DNA of 50,657 nucleotides, from contig CALMYQ010000214.1 in the NCBI GenBank assembly GCA_937873655.1, positions 1 to 50,657 of the forward strand, in the 5' to 3' direction. Below are positions 43,667 through 50,657 of the stretch, in pieces; the first letter of the stretch is position 1, and every line of letters begins with the position of its first letter. The position numbers and the translations under genes were made by a program. The DNA is from an uncultured Lewinella sp. (GTDB lineage: Bacteria > Bacteroidota > Bacteroidia > Chitinophagales > Saprospiraceae). The notes under the pieces were generated by a model. It had not been told where the DNA came from, made no database searches, and saw only the letters and a program-made list of their open reading frames with translations.

Positions 43667-44455
43667 CTAAAGCACTTCGCCCCATGCCGTATACACTTTG
43701 AGCTGTACGGGCGCGGTATGGGCGTTCTGGAAAGAGGCGACCTTTGACTTCAGGTCGAATTCGGTACCGTTGAGTTTGAGGAAGAAGGCCTGGAACGCCG
43801 TATTTTCCGGTTCGTTGCGCAGGAAGATCTTTTGCGGGGTATTGTTGTTGATGGTGAAATGGCCGTAATAGCCTTCCTTGGCGGAAACGGCTTCGGCGAT
43901 ACCGGTCACTGATCCGAGCCATTCGTCCGTCAGGGCGGTCTGGCCATCCGGATAGGCTACATAGCCCCAGAACGTATTGTCGGGGATGCGGTTGAGTTTT
44001 TTATTCACAAAATCAAGGCCCGCCTCCGTCTGCATGGTGATCCGGTAGTTGTCGCTGTTGGCGGTCAGTGCGCCTTTGTTGACCACCGTGTTCTTCAGGT
44101 CGATGGTCAGGTCGTAGGTCGGATAGGCGAGGAAACCGCTTTTGGCGGTAGCGACGGCCGGAGCGATGCCCGGAACGCAGTCGGCCGGGGTCAGGATATC
44201 ATCGAGGGAAAGGCTGATCTTGGTGCCGGCCACGATGAACTGATAATTGATGGTGGAATTGAGGCAGTTTCCGTCCTTGATGGTTTCCAACTGGAATACC
44301 AGCCCTCGTTTTGTAGGAGAGAGCTCTTCCCAATAGTCGATTTTGAACTCCTTTTCCACATCGGCGATCACGATCGTATCCTGGAGCGAATCGATTTTGC
44401 AGCCTGCAACGGTCACCAATACCATGAAAACTAATAAACTACGCAATTTCACCAT
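43667..44455 (-). CDS. Unrecognised lipoprotein
   Basis: The ATG at 44455 gives 262 residues and a lipoprotein signal MVLVTVAGC; a longer frame to 44542 adds an unlikely N-terminus. After the Cys comes KIDSLQDTIVIADVEKEFK. The rest is predominantly beta, with no recognised domain. It may be a periplasmic or surface protein. It is 70 bp after the cupin-like gene stop on the same strand, and the two may be co-transcribed. Confidence 0.7.
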   Translation of the reverse strand: MVKLRSLLVFMVLVTVAGCKIDSLQDTIVIADVEKEFKIDYWEELSPTKRGLVFQLETIKDGNCLNSTINYQFIVAGTKISLSLDDILTPADCVPGIAPAVATAKSGFLAYPTYDLTIDLKNTVVNKGALTANSDNYRITMQTEAGLDFVNKKLNRIPDNTFWGYVAYPDGQTALTDEWLGSVTGIAEAVSAKEGYYGHFTINNNTPQKIFLRNEPENTAFQAFFLKLNGTEFDLKSKVASFQNAHTAPVQLKVYTAWGEVL

Positions 44456-44525
44456 TCCTGACGCATTTTTTGGGACTTTAAAGGTAGAACGCCCTTTGAA
44501 AATCAAGCGCTGCTTGCCTGGAAAA

Positions 44526-45386
44526 TTAAATTTTGGATTCATTTTCCATTTCTGCCCTGCGCCTGGCCATTTTCTCCTTGATGGTGCGCCAATGTTCGCC
44601 CATCAGGCGGTTCATACTCTTGTCTACGACAAAATGCCTTGCAATGTTCCATAATCCCTTGGCTCTTCTCACATAACTTTCGTTGGCGCGAAGGGCGATG
44701 GAGTATCCGCCGTCCGTATATTCGATATAATGCCAGTGGCCGCTGGGCATGAAGATGGTCTCGCCGGGGCCGATTACGCATTCATACCCCATGACGTTGC
44801 GCAGGGCCGGGAACTGGTCGTAATTCGGGTTGTTCACGTCGATATAACTGGCTACGGTAAACGGATGCTGGTAAATATTCCTGGACTGCTCCGGCGGGAA
44901 CAGGACCACCCGCTTCCGGCCGTGAAACTGGTTGAGGAACACATGCGACAGGTCGATATCATAGTGCAGCGCCACTTTTGAGCCCTGGCCGCCGAAGAAC
45001 ATGAACGGATAGTCCTTGTAAAACCCCTCCATGATGGTGGGCAGCTTGAAATCCTTGCACAATTCGGGCGCGTGGCGGAAAATGTTGAAAAGGAAAATCC
45101 GCAGATCGGTCGGACCGCTTTCTATGATCCCGAGGTATTCTTTCAGCGGGATCACTTTATCGGGCGTCATGTATCCTTTGCCGGGTTTGGAATAGTTGGC
45201 GGAGAAAACCGGCACCTGCAAATGGCCGTATGCGCTTTTGAAATATTCAATGGTCCATTTCTCCTTGGCGGGCCAGGGGTCCATCAGATCAGTAAAGACG
45301 ACAGGTTTGCGGGGAATGAGGTATTCCTTTTCGAAAGTTTCGGGTGTGAGCCCGGTTCTTCTTTCCACGGGTTGCAGCCTTAACAT
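44526..45386 (-). CDS. JmjC/cupin-8-like Fe(II) oxygenase-family protein
   Basis: The ATG at 45386 gives 286 residues. The fold is the cupin-8/JmjC type, with metal-binding HYDID in SKVALHYDIDLSH (about 155-167) and a distal His in MPSGHWHYIEYTDGG (about 232-246). LIPRKPVVFTDLMDPWPA near the N-terminus is typical. The family includes asparaginyl and histidinyl hydroxylases; the substrate here is unknown. A TAATTTTG -7 element lies at 45470-45477, giving a leader of about 80 nt with a hairpin. Confidence 0.85.
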   Translation of the reverse strand: MLRLQPVERRTGLTPETFEKEYLIPRKPVVFTDLMDPWPAKEKWTIEYFKSAYGHLQVPVFSANYSKPGKGYMTPDKVIPLKEYLGIIESGPTDLRIFLFNIFRHAPELCKDFKLPTIMEGFYKDYPFMFFGGQGSKVALHYDIDLSHVFLNQFHGRKRVVLFPPEQSRNIYQHPFTVASYIDVNNPNYDQFPALRNVMGYECVIGPGETIFMPSGHWHYIEYTDGGYSIALRANESYVRRAKGLWNIARHFVVDKSMNRLMGEHWRTIKEKMARRRAEMENESKI

Positions 45387-45429
45387 ATCTGTCTTTGAAT
45401 TGGTGAAAAATGAGTTAGTTGCCCAGTCC

Positions 45430-45477
45430 CTGCGGTTGTGCCGACTCAGCAACCCGCAGCATCAAACTGCAAAATTA
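45430..45477 (-). promoter_or_regulatory. -7 element and leader hairpin upstream of the cupin-like gene
   Basis: TAATTTTG (minus strand, 45470-45477) is a candidate promoter. The transcript leader then contains CTGCGGGTTG (45450-45459) and CAACCGCAG (45430-45438), which can pair around an 11-nt loop. It does not match a riboswitch I recognise. The remainder of 45387-45841 holds the octamer array below and no gene. Confidence 0.4.
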
Positions 45478-45679
45478 GTAACAAACCAGATTGTAAAATC
45501 CTACTGGATAGTTAAAAAAACACGCCCGGGATGCGCGTCACACGCCCGGCTGCTTCGAGTGTTGGTGCGGCTCATATTCCCTTTAGAAAACAGCCTTTCA
45601 GAGAGGCCGTGCCGGTTGGTTTACATCAAACTAACGCCAAAGTTACATCAAGTATTTATATTTTAATAGTAATCCTATC

Positions 45680-45735
45680 CCCCTCTCACCCTCTCACCCT
45701 CTCACCCTCTCACCCTCTCACCCTCTCACCCTCTT
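45680..45735. repeat. 8-bp tandem repeat array (CACCCTCT)
   Basis: About seven copies of CACCCTCT run on the plus strand, between the divergent cupin-like and FAD-oxidoreductase genes. Confidence 0.95.
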
Positions 45736-45841
45736 CCAATTGTCCATACCGGGACAGTTCCCCCAAAAATCAACCCGCCGTGCATCCCCTCTCCCTCAGA
45801 ATTGTTCTTATCTTCGTTTCAGGCCACCAACCTCTACCCGT

Positions 45842-47155
45842 ATGCGCATTGCAATTATTGGAAACGGCATCAGCGGCATCACCGCGGCAAGGACCATCCG
45901 GAAGCGGAGCAACGCCGACATTGTCGTGATCTCCGCCGAAACCGATTATTTCTTTTCCCGCACCGCTCTGATGTACGTCTATATGGGACATCTGCGTTTT
46001 GAGGACACGCAGCCCTACGAACCCTGGTTTTGGGAGAAGAACCGGATAGAACTGCTCCGCAACTGGGTGGACAGGGTCGATTTTGCCAATAAATCCATCC
46101 AATTCGCCACCGGCAAAATGGCCTATGACAAACTCATTCTGGCTGCCGGCTCCAAATCCAACCGGTTCGGGTGGCCCGGGCAGGACCTCAGGCGGGTAAG
46201 CGGGCTGTATTCCTGCCAGGATCTCGAAAAGATGGAATCCTACAGCCACGATCTGCGACATGCAGTGATTGTCGGCGGCGGCCTGATCGGCATTGAAATG
46301 GCCGAGATGTTCCGCTCCCGCGGTATCGGCGTCACCTTCCTGGTCCGCGAAGCCGGATATTGGGACATGGTCCTTCCGCCGGAAGAATCCGAAATGGTCG
46401 GCCGCCATATCCGCGAACACGGCATCGACCTGCGCCTGAACGCCGAACTCCGCGAAATCGTGGACGACGGCCAGGGCCGGGCCTGCGCCGTCATCACCAA
46501 TAGCGGCGAACGGATCGATTGCCAGTACGTCGGCCTCACGGCCGGAGTGAGCCCCAATGTGGATTTCCTCCGGGAAACGGATCTGGAGATCGGCAAGGGC
46601 ATCCTGGTCAACGAATTCCTCGAAACCAATATCCCCGACGTATATGCTATCGGCGATTGCGCCCAGCTCCGCGAGCCCCGGCCCGGCCGCAAACCCATCG
46701 AAGCGGTTTGGTACACCGGCCGCATGATGGGCGAAACGGTCGCGTACACCCTTACCGGCCGGAAGACCGCCTACGACCCGGGCGTCTGGTTCAACTCGGC
46801 CAAGTTCCTGGACATCGAATACCAGGTTTACGGTGAAGTACCGGTTCAACCCGGGGAAGGACAGGCTGCCCTCTATTGGGAACACCCCGACGGAAAGCGC
46901 AGTATCCGGATCGTGTACGAACAGGCAAGCGGGGCGGTCATCGGCTTCAACCTGATGGGCGTTCGCTTCCGCCACGAGGTCTGCGACCGCTGGATACGCA
47001 CCAAAACCCCGGTGGAAGAAGTACTCCAAAACCTCGGCGCCGCCAATTTTGATCCCGAGTTTTACCGACAGTTCGAATCCGCATTGGTCGACGTGTACAA
47101 CCGGCAGTCGGGGAAGAGCGTGACGTTGAAAAAGCGGAGGGGGATGAGGTTATGA
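45842..47155 (+). CDS. FAD-dependent pyridine-nucleotide-type oxidoreductase
   Basis: The ATG at 45842 gives 437 residues starting MRIAIIGNGISGITAA, an FAD Rossmann motif (GNGISG 7-12); the longer frame to 45740 is rejected because it reads repeat DNA. A second Rossmann motif VIVGGGLIGIEMAEMF (about 141-156) would bind NAD(P)H, and IPDVYAIGDCAQ binds FAD. The architecture resembles NirB N-terminal and rubredoxin-reductase-like enzymes, with an extended C-terminal domain. It is followed 141 bp later by a membrane iron-sulfur protein, its likely electron-transfer partner. The stop codon lies inside the first unit of a GAGGAATC repeat. Confidence 0.88.
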   Translation: MRIAIIGNGISGITAARTIRKRSNADIVVISAETDYFFSRTALMYVYMGHLRFEDTQPYEPWFWEKNRIELLRNWVDRVDFANKSIQFATGKMAYDKLILAAGSKSNRFGWPGQDLRRVSGLYSCQDLEKMESYSHDLRHAVIVGGGLIGIEMAEMFRSRGIGVTFLVREAGYWDMVLPPEESEMVGRHIREHGIDLRLNAELREIVDDGQGRACAVITNSGERIDCQYVGLTAGVSPNVDFLRETDLEIGKGILVNEFLETNIPDVYAIGDCAQLREPRPGRKPIEAVWYTGRMMGETVAYTLTGRKTAYDPGVWFNSAKFLDIEYQVYGEVPVQPGEGQAALYWEHPDGKRSIRIVYEQASGAVIGFNLMGVRFRHEVCDRWIRTKTPVEEVLQNLGAANFDPEFYRQFESALVDVYNRQSGKSVTLKKRRGMRL

Positions 47156-47210
47156 GGAATCGAGGAATCGAGGAACTGAGGAATCGAGGAACTGAGGAAT
47201 CGAGGAATCG
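47153..47210. repeat. 8/16-bp tandem repeat array (GAGGAATC, GAGGAACT)
   Basis: About seven units of GAGGAATC with interspersed GAGGAACT run from the stop codon of the FAD oxidoreductase gene. Confidence 0.9.
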
Positions 47211-47272
47211 CTCTTTTGGAAGTATGGCGGCCAGAGGAAGAATCGGTTTAAAAATAGATTCGCAACAACCAA

Positions 47273-47297
47273 GGTCCGTAGGACCGCAATATCTGTA
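47273..47297 (+). repeat. Second dispersed repeat: GGTCC-n-AGGACCG-n3-TATCTGTA
   Basis: GGTCC (47273-47277) and GGACC form a short palindrome, followed by TATCTGTA, whose last base is the first base of the next gene's ATG. The same motif is at 49976-50001. Confidence 0.6.
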
Positions 47298-48883
47298 TGA
47301 AAGACGTAACCAACCTTAGCCTGTCCCTCGTCACCCCGCCCGCTTTCCGGCTGAATACCGGTCAGAAACTGGGGCTGACGACCGCCGTACTCGGCGTCGT
47401 TCTGTTGCTGCTGGCGCTGTTCGGCGTGCACTTTCCTTCACCCGGAGCCTTTCTGGCGCTGTCGCTGGGGTTGATGGCAGCGGGCGGGGTGTGGTATGCC
47501 CGGGCGGCTTATGACCACGATCCGGCCGGCATCAGGAACAACGGCGTCTGGCACCGGAACCTCACGGCCCGCGGGGCTTTTGCCTGGGGGCTCGGCATTG
47601 TGCTGACAGCGCTCTACATCCTGTTGTACTGGTTCCCGCAATACCTCGGCCTGGGACAGGACGGCGCGGCCAATACCGGGTTGATTGCCCTGTTCGACCC
47701 CTTGTGCATGGCGCTGGAGGGGAATGCCGCCAGCCAGTGGTTCGTTTACGGGACCCTGTATACGGTGGCCATTCTGGTGATGGGGTACAAATTCATCCGG
47801 AAGTACCGGAACAACCGCTACCAGGTGATCCGGACGATTTCGGTGATGTTCTTCCAATTGGGGTTCGCATTCCTGCTGCCCGAGATCCTGTTGGGGCTGA
47901 ACAAACCCTACAACGATTTCAAGAACATGTGGCCGCTCAACTACTACTTTTTCGAGGGTTGGCATATCAAAGAACTGATCGGCAACGGCACCCTGGGGCT
48001 GTTCATGCTCGTTTGGGGTGTGCTGATGATCCTGCTGATCTCGCCGGTATTGACGTGGTTTTACGGCAAGCGCTGGTATTGTTCCTGGGTTTGCGGTTGC
48101 GGCGGGCTGGCGGAGACGGCGGGCGATCCGTTCCGGCACCTGTCCGACAAGCGCGTGAAGGCCTGGCGCATCGAGCGGTGGATGATCCACGGGGTGCTGG
48201 TTTTCGCAACCGCAATGACGATCGCCGTGCTTTATGGTGTTTTGGACCAGGCGAAAGGCGCCTACCTGATCACGAAAGCCCACCTCGTTTGGGGCGTTAC
48301 CGGGATTTTTGTCCTGCTGGCAGCGTTCCTGTTCCTGCGGCCGAAATATTTCAAAAACCTGGCGCCGGTGGCCAAATGGATCGCGTTGGGGGTAGCCGCC
48401 CTTCTGCTGGTTTTCCTCTGGACGGCCTACCTCAAAGGCAGCTCCCGCGTCTTTTTCATGAATCCCGAACCCTTGCGCAAGTGGTACGGCTTTTTGATCG
48501 GCTCGGCTTTTTCCGGGGTGATCGGCGTGGGTTTCTACCCGTTGATGGGCAGCAGGGTCTGGTGCCGGTTCGGGTGCCCGATGGCCGCCATCCTCGGAAT
48601 TCAACAGAAATTCTTATCCCGTTTTCGCATCATCACCAACGGCGGCCAGTGCATCTCCTGCGGCAATTGCTCCGCCTACTGCGAAATGGGTATTGATGTG
48701 CGCGCCTACGCCCAGAAGGGGCAGGATGTGGTGCGGGCTTCGTGCGTAGGTTGCGGCATCTGTGCGGCCGTTTGCCCGAGGGGTGTTTTGCGGTTGGAGA
48801 ACAGCGCCGCCGACGTAAGCGAGCGGGCGGGCGAATTGCGTGCCCTGCGGATCTCGGAGTCGGGGGTGACGGTTGTAAGATAA
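47297..48883 (+). CDS. Membrane-bound polyferredoxin (NapH/NosR/CcoG-like iron-sulfur protein)
   Basis: 528 residues with about ten membrane helices. Cys motifs come in order: YCSWVCGCGG (about residue 257), WCRFGCPM (about 415), CISCGNCSAYCEMG and CVGCGICAAVCPRG (about 450 and 480, two 4Fe-4S clusters). The polyferredoxin layout resembles NapH, NosR C-terminus and CcoG; it should pass electrons across or along the membrane. It is downstream of the FAD oxidoreductase on the same strand, so NAD(P)H-to-membrane electron delivery is plausible. The ATG directly follows a dispersed repeat. Confidence 0.88.
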   Translation: MKDVTNLSLSLVTPPAFRLNTGQKLGLTTAVLGVVLLLLALFGVHFPSPGAFLALSLGLMAAGGVWYARAAYDHDPAGIRNNGVWHRNLTARGAFAWGLGIVLTALYILLYWFPQYLGLGQDGAANTGLIALFDPLCMALEGNAASQWFVYGTLYTVAILVMGYKFIRKYRNNRYQVIRTISVMFFQLGFAFLLPEILLGLNKPYNDFKNMWPLNYYFFEGWHIKELIGNGTLGLFMLVWGVLMILLISPVLTWFYGKRWYCSWVCGCGGLAETAGDPFRHLSDKRVKAWRIERWMIHGVLVFATAMTIAVLYGVLDQAKGAYLITKAHLVWGVTGIFVLLAAFLFLRPKYFKNLAPVAKWIALGVAALLLVFLWTAYLKGSSRVFFMNPEPLRKWYGFLIGSAFSGVIGVGFYPLMGSRVWCRFGCPMAAILGIQQKFLSRFRIITNGGQCISCGNCSAYCEMGIDVRAYAQKGQDVVRASCVGCGICAAVCPRGVLRLENSAADVSERAGELRALRISESGVTVVR

Positions 48884-48889
48884 AAGTCG

Positions 48890-49092
48890 TCAGTTGACAG
48901 TGGTCAGTGGTAAGTCGTAAGTAGCGACGTAAAATTTTACGTCGCGTAAGCCGGCAGTCATCAGCCCGGTGGCTGAGCGAAGTCGAAGCTACAACGGACG
49001 CCAAGCAATGAAGCAATGAAGCAGTGGAGTAGTTGTCGGTTGCCGGTCCGGTAGTTGATTGAATACGAAGCTGCAACAGGCGCCAGGCAATA
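48890..49092 (+). repeat. Composite dispersed repeat, copy 3, and partial copy 4
   Basis: GTAAGTCGTAAGTA leads into the 22-bp palindrome at 48924-48945, then GTAAGCCGGC and a module with GAGCGAAGTCGAAGCTACAA and CGGACGCCAAGCAATGAAG. A second partial module (about 49038-49090) repeats GTCCGGTAGTTGATTGAATA and CGAAGCTGCAACAGGCGCC. The arrangement mirrors 40682-40800 in the opposite orientation. It fills the convergent gap 48884-49098. Confidence 0.85.
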
Positions 49093-49098
49093 AACCCT

Positions 49099-49791
49099 TC
49101 AACGTTTCCGCCCAAATACAAAACTGATGCCCGCGGCCGCCGAAGCCGGGAAAGTCCGGGCTTCACCCCTGGAGGAAAGCCCCACAAAGGCGGGCCGGAA
49201 CGGCATACCTACCGTAAGATCGAAACGGAAGGTCCGTGAGCCCAGGCCGACCATGAGGCCGGGCTCAAGGGTGACGTATCCTGAATTGATCGGATCATTC
49301 GTTCCGTCGAGATGGCGGCCTTTGTAAGAGAAATAATTGGCCTTGAAAACGGCGATCAGGTCTCCTTTCACACCTTTGAAAATGGTTCCGCCGGTAACGC
49401 CGCCGTTGACTTGCAGGAAGGGCCTGTAAAAATCCCCCAGGTATAATTTGGCCTTATGGGTGCTGTCGGCATATTCGAAATTGGAGCCGAAACCCAGACC
49501 GGCCAGGAAGAAGGCCTTACCAGGTACGATATAACCGGCGCCGAGCTCCCATTCCCGGGGCCTGTATTCCGATATACCGCCGTTGTAGAGGGCCACCACC
49601 CCGATCTGATCAGAGATGGAAACAGCTGCTTTCACCGCTGCGCCGGAACTCCCTACATTTCCAGACAGGTGGAATTCCCCCTTATCCCTGAACAAAGCGG
49701 CATTGAAAGCGGGTTGATAATAGCGATAGGCGCCGCAGGATACCGAAAAAACGGCGACTGCTGCGACGATCAGGCACGGCAGTATTTTCAT
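49099..49791 (-). CDS. Unrecognised lipoprotein with outer-membrane barrel-like pattern
   Basis: The ATG at 49791 gives 230 residues with lipoprotein signal AVFSVSC. After the Cys come alternating hydrophobic strands with many Gly and aromatic residues (WELGAGYIV, FFLAGLGFGSNFEY, FRFDLTVGMPF) and a C-terminal GISFVFG stretch, suggestive of an outer-membrane beta barrel. No family is recognised. It is a monocistronic minus-strand gene converging on the polyferredoxin gene. Confidence 0.7.
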   Translation of the reverse strand: MKILPCLIVAAVAVFSVSCGAYRYYQPAFNAALFRDKGEFHLSGNVGSSGAAVKAAVSISDQIGVVALYNGGISEYRPREWELGAGYIVPGKAFFLAGLGFGSNFEYADSTHKAKLYLGDFYRPFLQVNGGVTGGTIFKGVKGDLIAVFKANYFSYKGRHLDGTNDPINSGYVTLEPGLMVGLGSRTFRFDLTVGMPFRPAFVGLSSRGEARTFPASAAAGISFVFGRKR

Positions 49792-50657
49792 ATCAATCTT
49801 TTTTCGGAATGATCGGAATGCGGACCTGTTTTCATCCGCCGGTAAGGAGAGGGAGGGAAATAGTTGAATGGGGTGTTGGTGCAAAGATAGGGAAAAATAA
49901 AGTCATGGGTTGTAGCTTTATCAAGGTTAAAGGTTAAAGTAGAAAGGATAAAGAGGCCAACTGGCAGCGGTGTGGGGTCCATCAGGACCGTCCTATCTGT
50001 AGCACCCCGGCAACGACGCAAGCCACCGGCCTGTAGGGCGGCCGGCATATGATAATTGCAATGGCGGTTGAAATCCATTCCGTTCATTTTTGACGGCATA
50101 GGCACGGCCGGTACGGAACAATCAAATACCGGCCCTACAGGCCGGAAACCCGATATTAAAACCGAATGCTACCGATATGGCGGTCCGCCGGACCGCATCG
50201 TCCGGGACATGGGCTCATTTGGTTTTTTTCGGATAGCATTGCGATTAATATTCCGGTAAAAGATGTTATTGAGCTTTCGGGGAGGCCTTTTCTGTTGTGG
50301 CTATTGAAAGAAGGAAGATTATTTACCTTCAGAAACAAAACCAACACATGGATAGAAACGATGACTGATGCCAGGTCAGAAACTTTATGAGGAAAGGATG
50401 ACAGATACAGGAAAGACGGATCCAGATCTACAGCCTCTCGGTAAAATTCCACAGTCGACAATACGTGCCGTTTCCATTGAACATCGACTACCCCCGCTTT
50501 TTTTTGAGATCGTGCGGGCCCTCCGGGAAGGGCGTGCTGTGCGGGAGTAAAGGAATGACACCCGACCACGCCCAAGGCTTCACCAGGCGAAGACTGACCA
50601 CCGACAACTGACAACTGACAACCGACAACTGACAACTGACAACTGACAACTGACAAC
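49792..50657. other. Window end without a supportable gene
   Basis: The plus-strand frames 50166-50390 and 50368-50550 and the long minus-strand frame 50156-50656 have no family resemblance; the last reads through heptamer repeats. They could be remnants of a decayed gene. Visible structures are the dispersed repeat at 49976-50001, a 14-bp perfect inverted repeat (CCGGCCTGTAGGGC at 50026-50039 against 50132-50145), a hairpin GCGGTCC-GCC-GGACCGC at 50180-50196, and the heptamer array at 50592-50657. Confidence 0.5.
50592..50657. repeat. AACTGAC heptamer tandem array running off the window
   Basis: About nine units of AACTGAC/AACCGAC run to the window end. The same heptamer is at 40796-40831. 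Confidence 0.95.

Noticed and set aside
45387..45486. SAM-type riboswitch upstream of the cupin-like gene
   Set aside because: The GGGACTGG-like stretch lacks the surrounding helices and k-turn of the S-box, and the gene is not linked to methionine metabolism.
50166..50550. Two overlapping plus-strand frames (50166-50390, 50368-50550)
   Set aside because: Short, no homology recognised, no start signals; possible remnant only.
50156..50656. Minus-strand 166-residue frame at the window end
   Set aside because: Its first ~20 residues are translated AACTGAC heptamers and the rest shows no family pattern.

Overview
The window is a gene-dense stretch from a member of the Bacteroidota. Two SusC/SusD outer-membrane pairs, two secreted proteins with type IX secretion (T9SS) C-terminal sorting domains, several TAnnTTTG-type -7 elements and a fused ccoNO gene all fit that phylum. 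The moderately high GC and the many short intergenic tandem repeats suggest an environmental Saprospiria/Saprospiraceae-like lineage. That finer placement is inference.

Positions 1-11.9 kb form a low-oxygen respiration block. First come ccoI (5' end outside the window), ccoS, ccoNO, ccoQ, ccoP, ccoG, ccoH and a small TauE/SafE/UreH-like membrane protein, which together encode cytochrome cbb3 oxidase and its assembly and copper factors. A 48-bp tandem repeat array and two minus-strand genes follow (a CBS-pair protein and a thioredoxin-fold/universal-stress fusion). Then comes a plus-strand two-component pair: a histidine kinase whose PAS domain keeps the FixL heme-pocket residues, and a response regulator fused to a CRP/FNR-type regulator. 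This is a FixL plus FixJ/FixK-like oxygen circuit beside the oxidase it could control, and it is the most interesting protein-level signal here.

Positions 12-24.4 kb are accessory and envelope genes: a SusC/SusD pair, a HEFGH-motif secreted protein, an AraC regulator, a PadR regulator translationally coupled to a large FtsX/MacB-type permease, a T9SS-sorted protein and a DUF486 membrane protein. aspS (24.6-26.4 kb) is a housekeeping anchor. It is followed by an AT-rich DUF4160/DUF2442 pair and a phytanoyl-CoA-dioxygenase-like gene.

Positions 28-38.6 kb on the minus strand look like a pectin/rhamnogalacturonan utilisation locus: SusC, SusD, a DUF4957/DUF5123 beta-helix lipoprotein and a PL1-like pectate lyase, preceded by galactokinase and L-rhamnose mutarotase. 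Upstream of it sits an AT-rich island (38.67-39.75 kb) with a SocA/Panacea-domain protein and an unrecognised partner, a candidate toxin-antitoxin or defence module.

Positions 39.8-50.6 kb hold lgt, a large T9SS-sorted protein, mscL, two lipoproteins, a JmjC/cupin-like protein, and a FAD-dependent oxidoreductase next to a membrane polyferredoxin. The last ~860 bp contain no gene I can support.

Across the window the intergenic DNA is unusually rich in modular repeats: 7-, 8-, 10-, 20- and 48-bp tandem arrays and a dispersed palindrome-centred composite element. They occupy five of the six gaps between convergent genes. No rRNA, tRNA, CRISPR array or recognisable insertion sequence was found.
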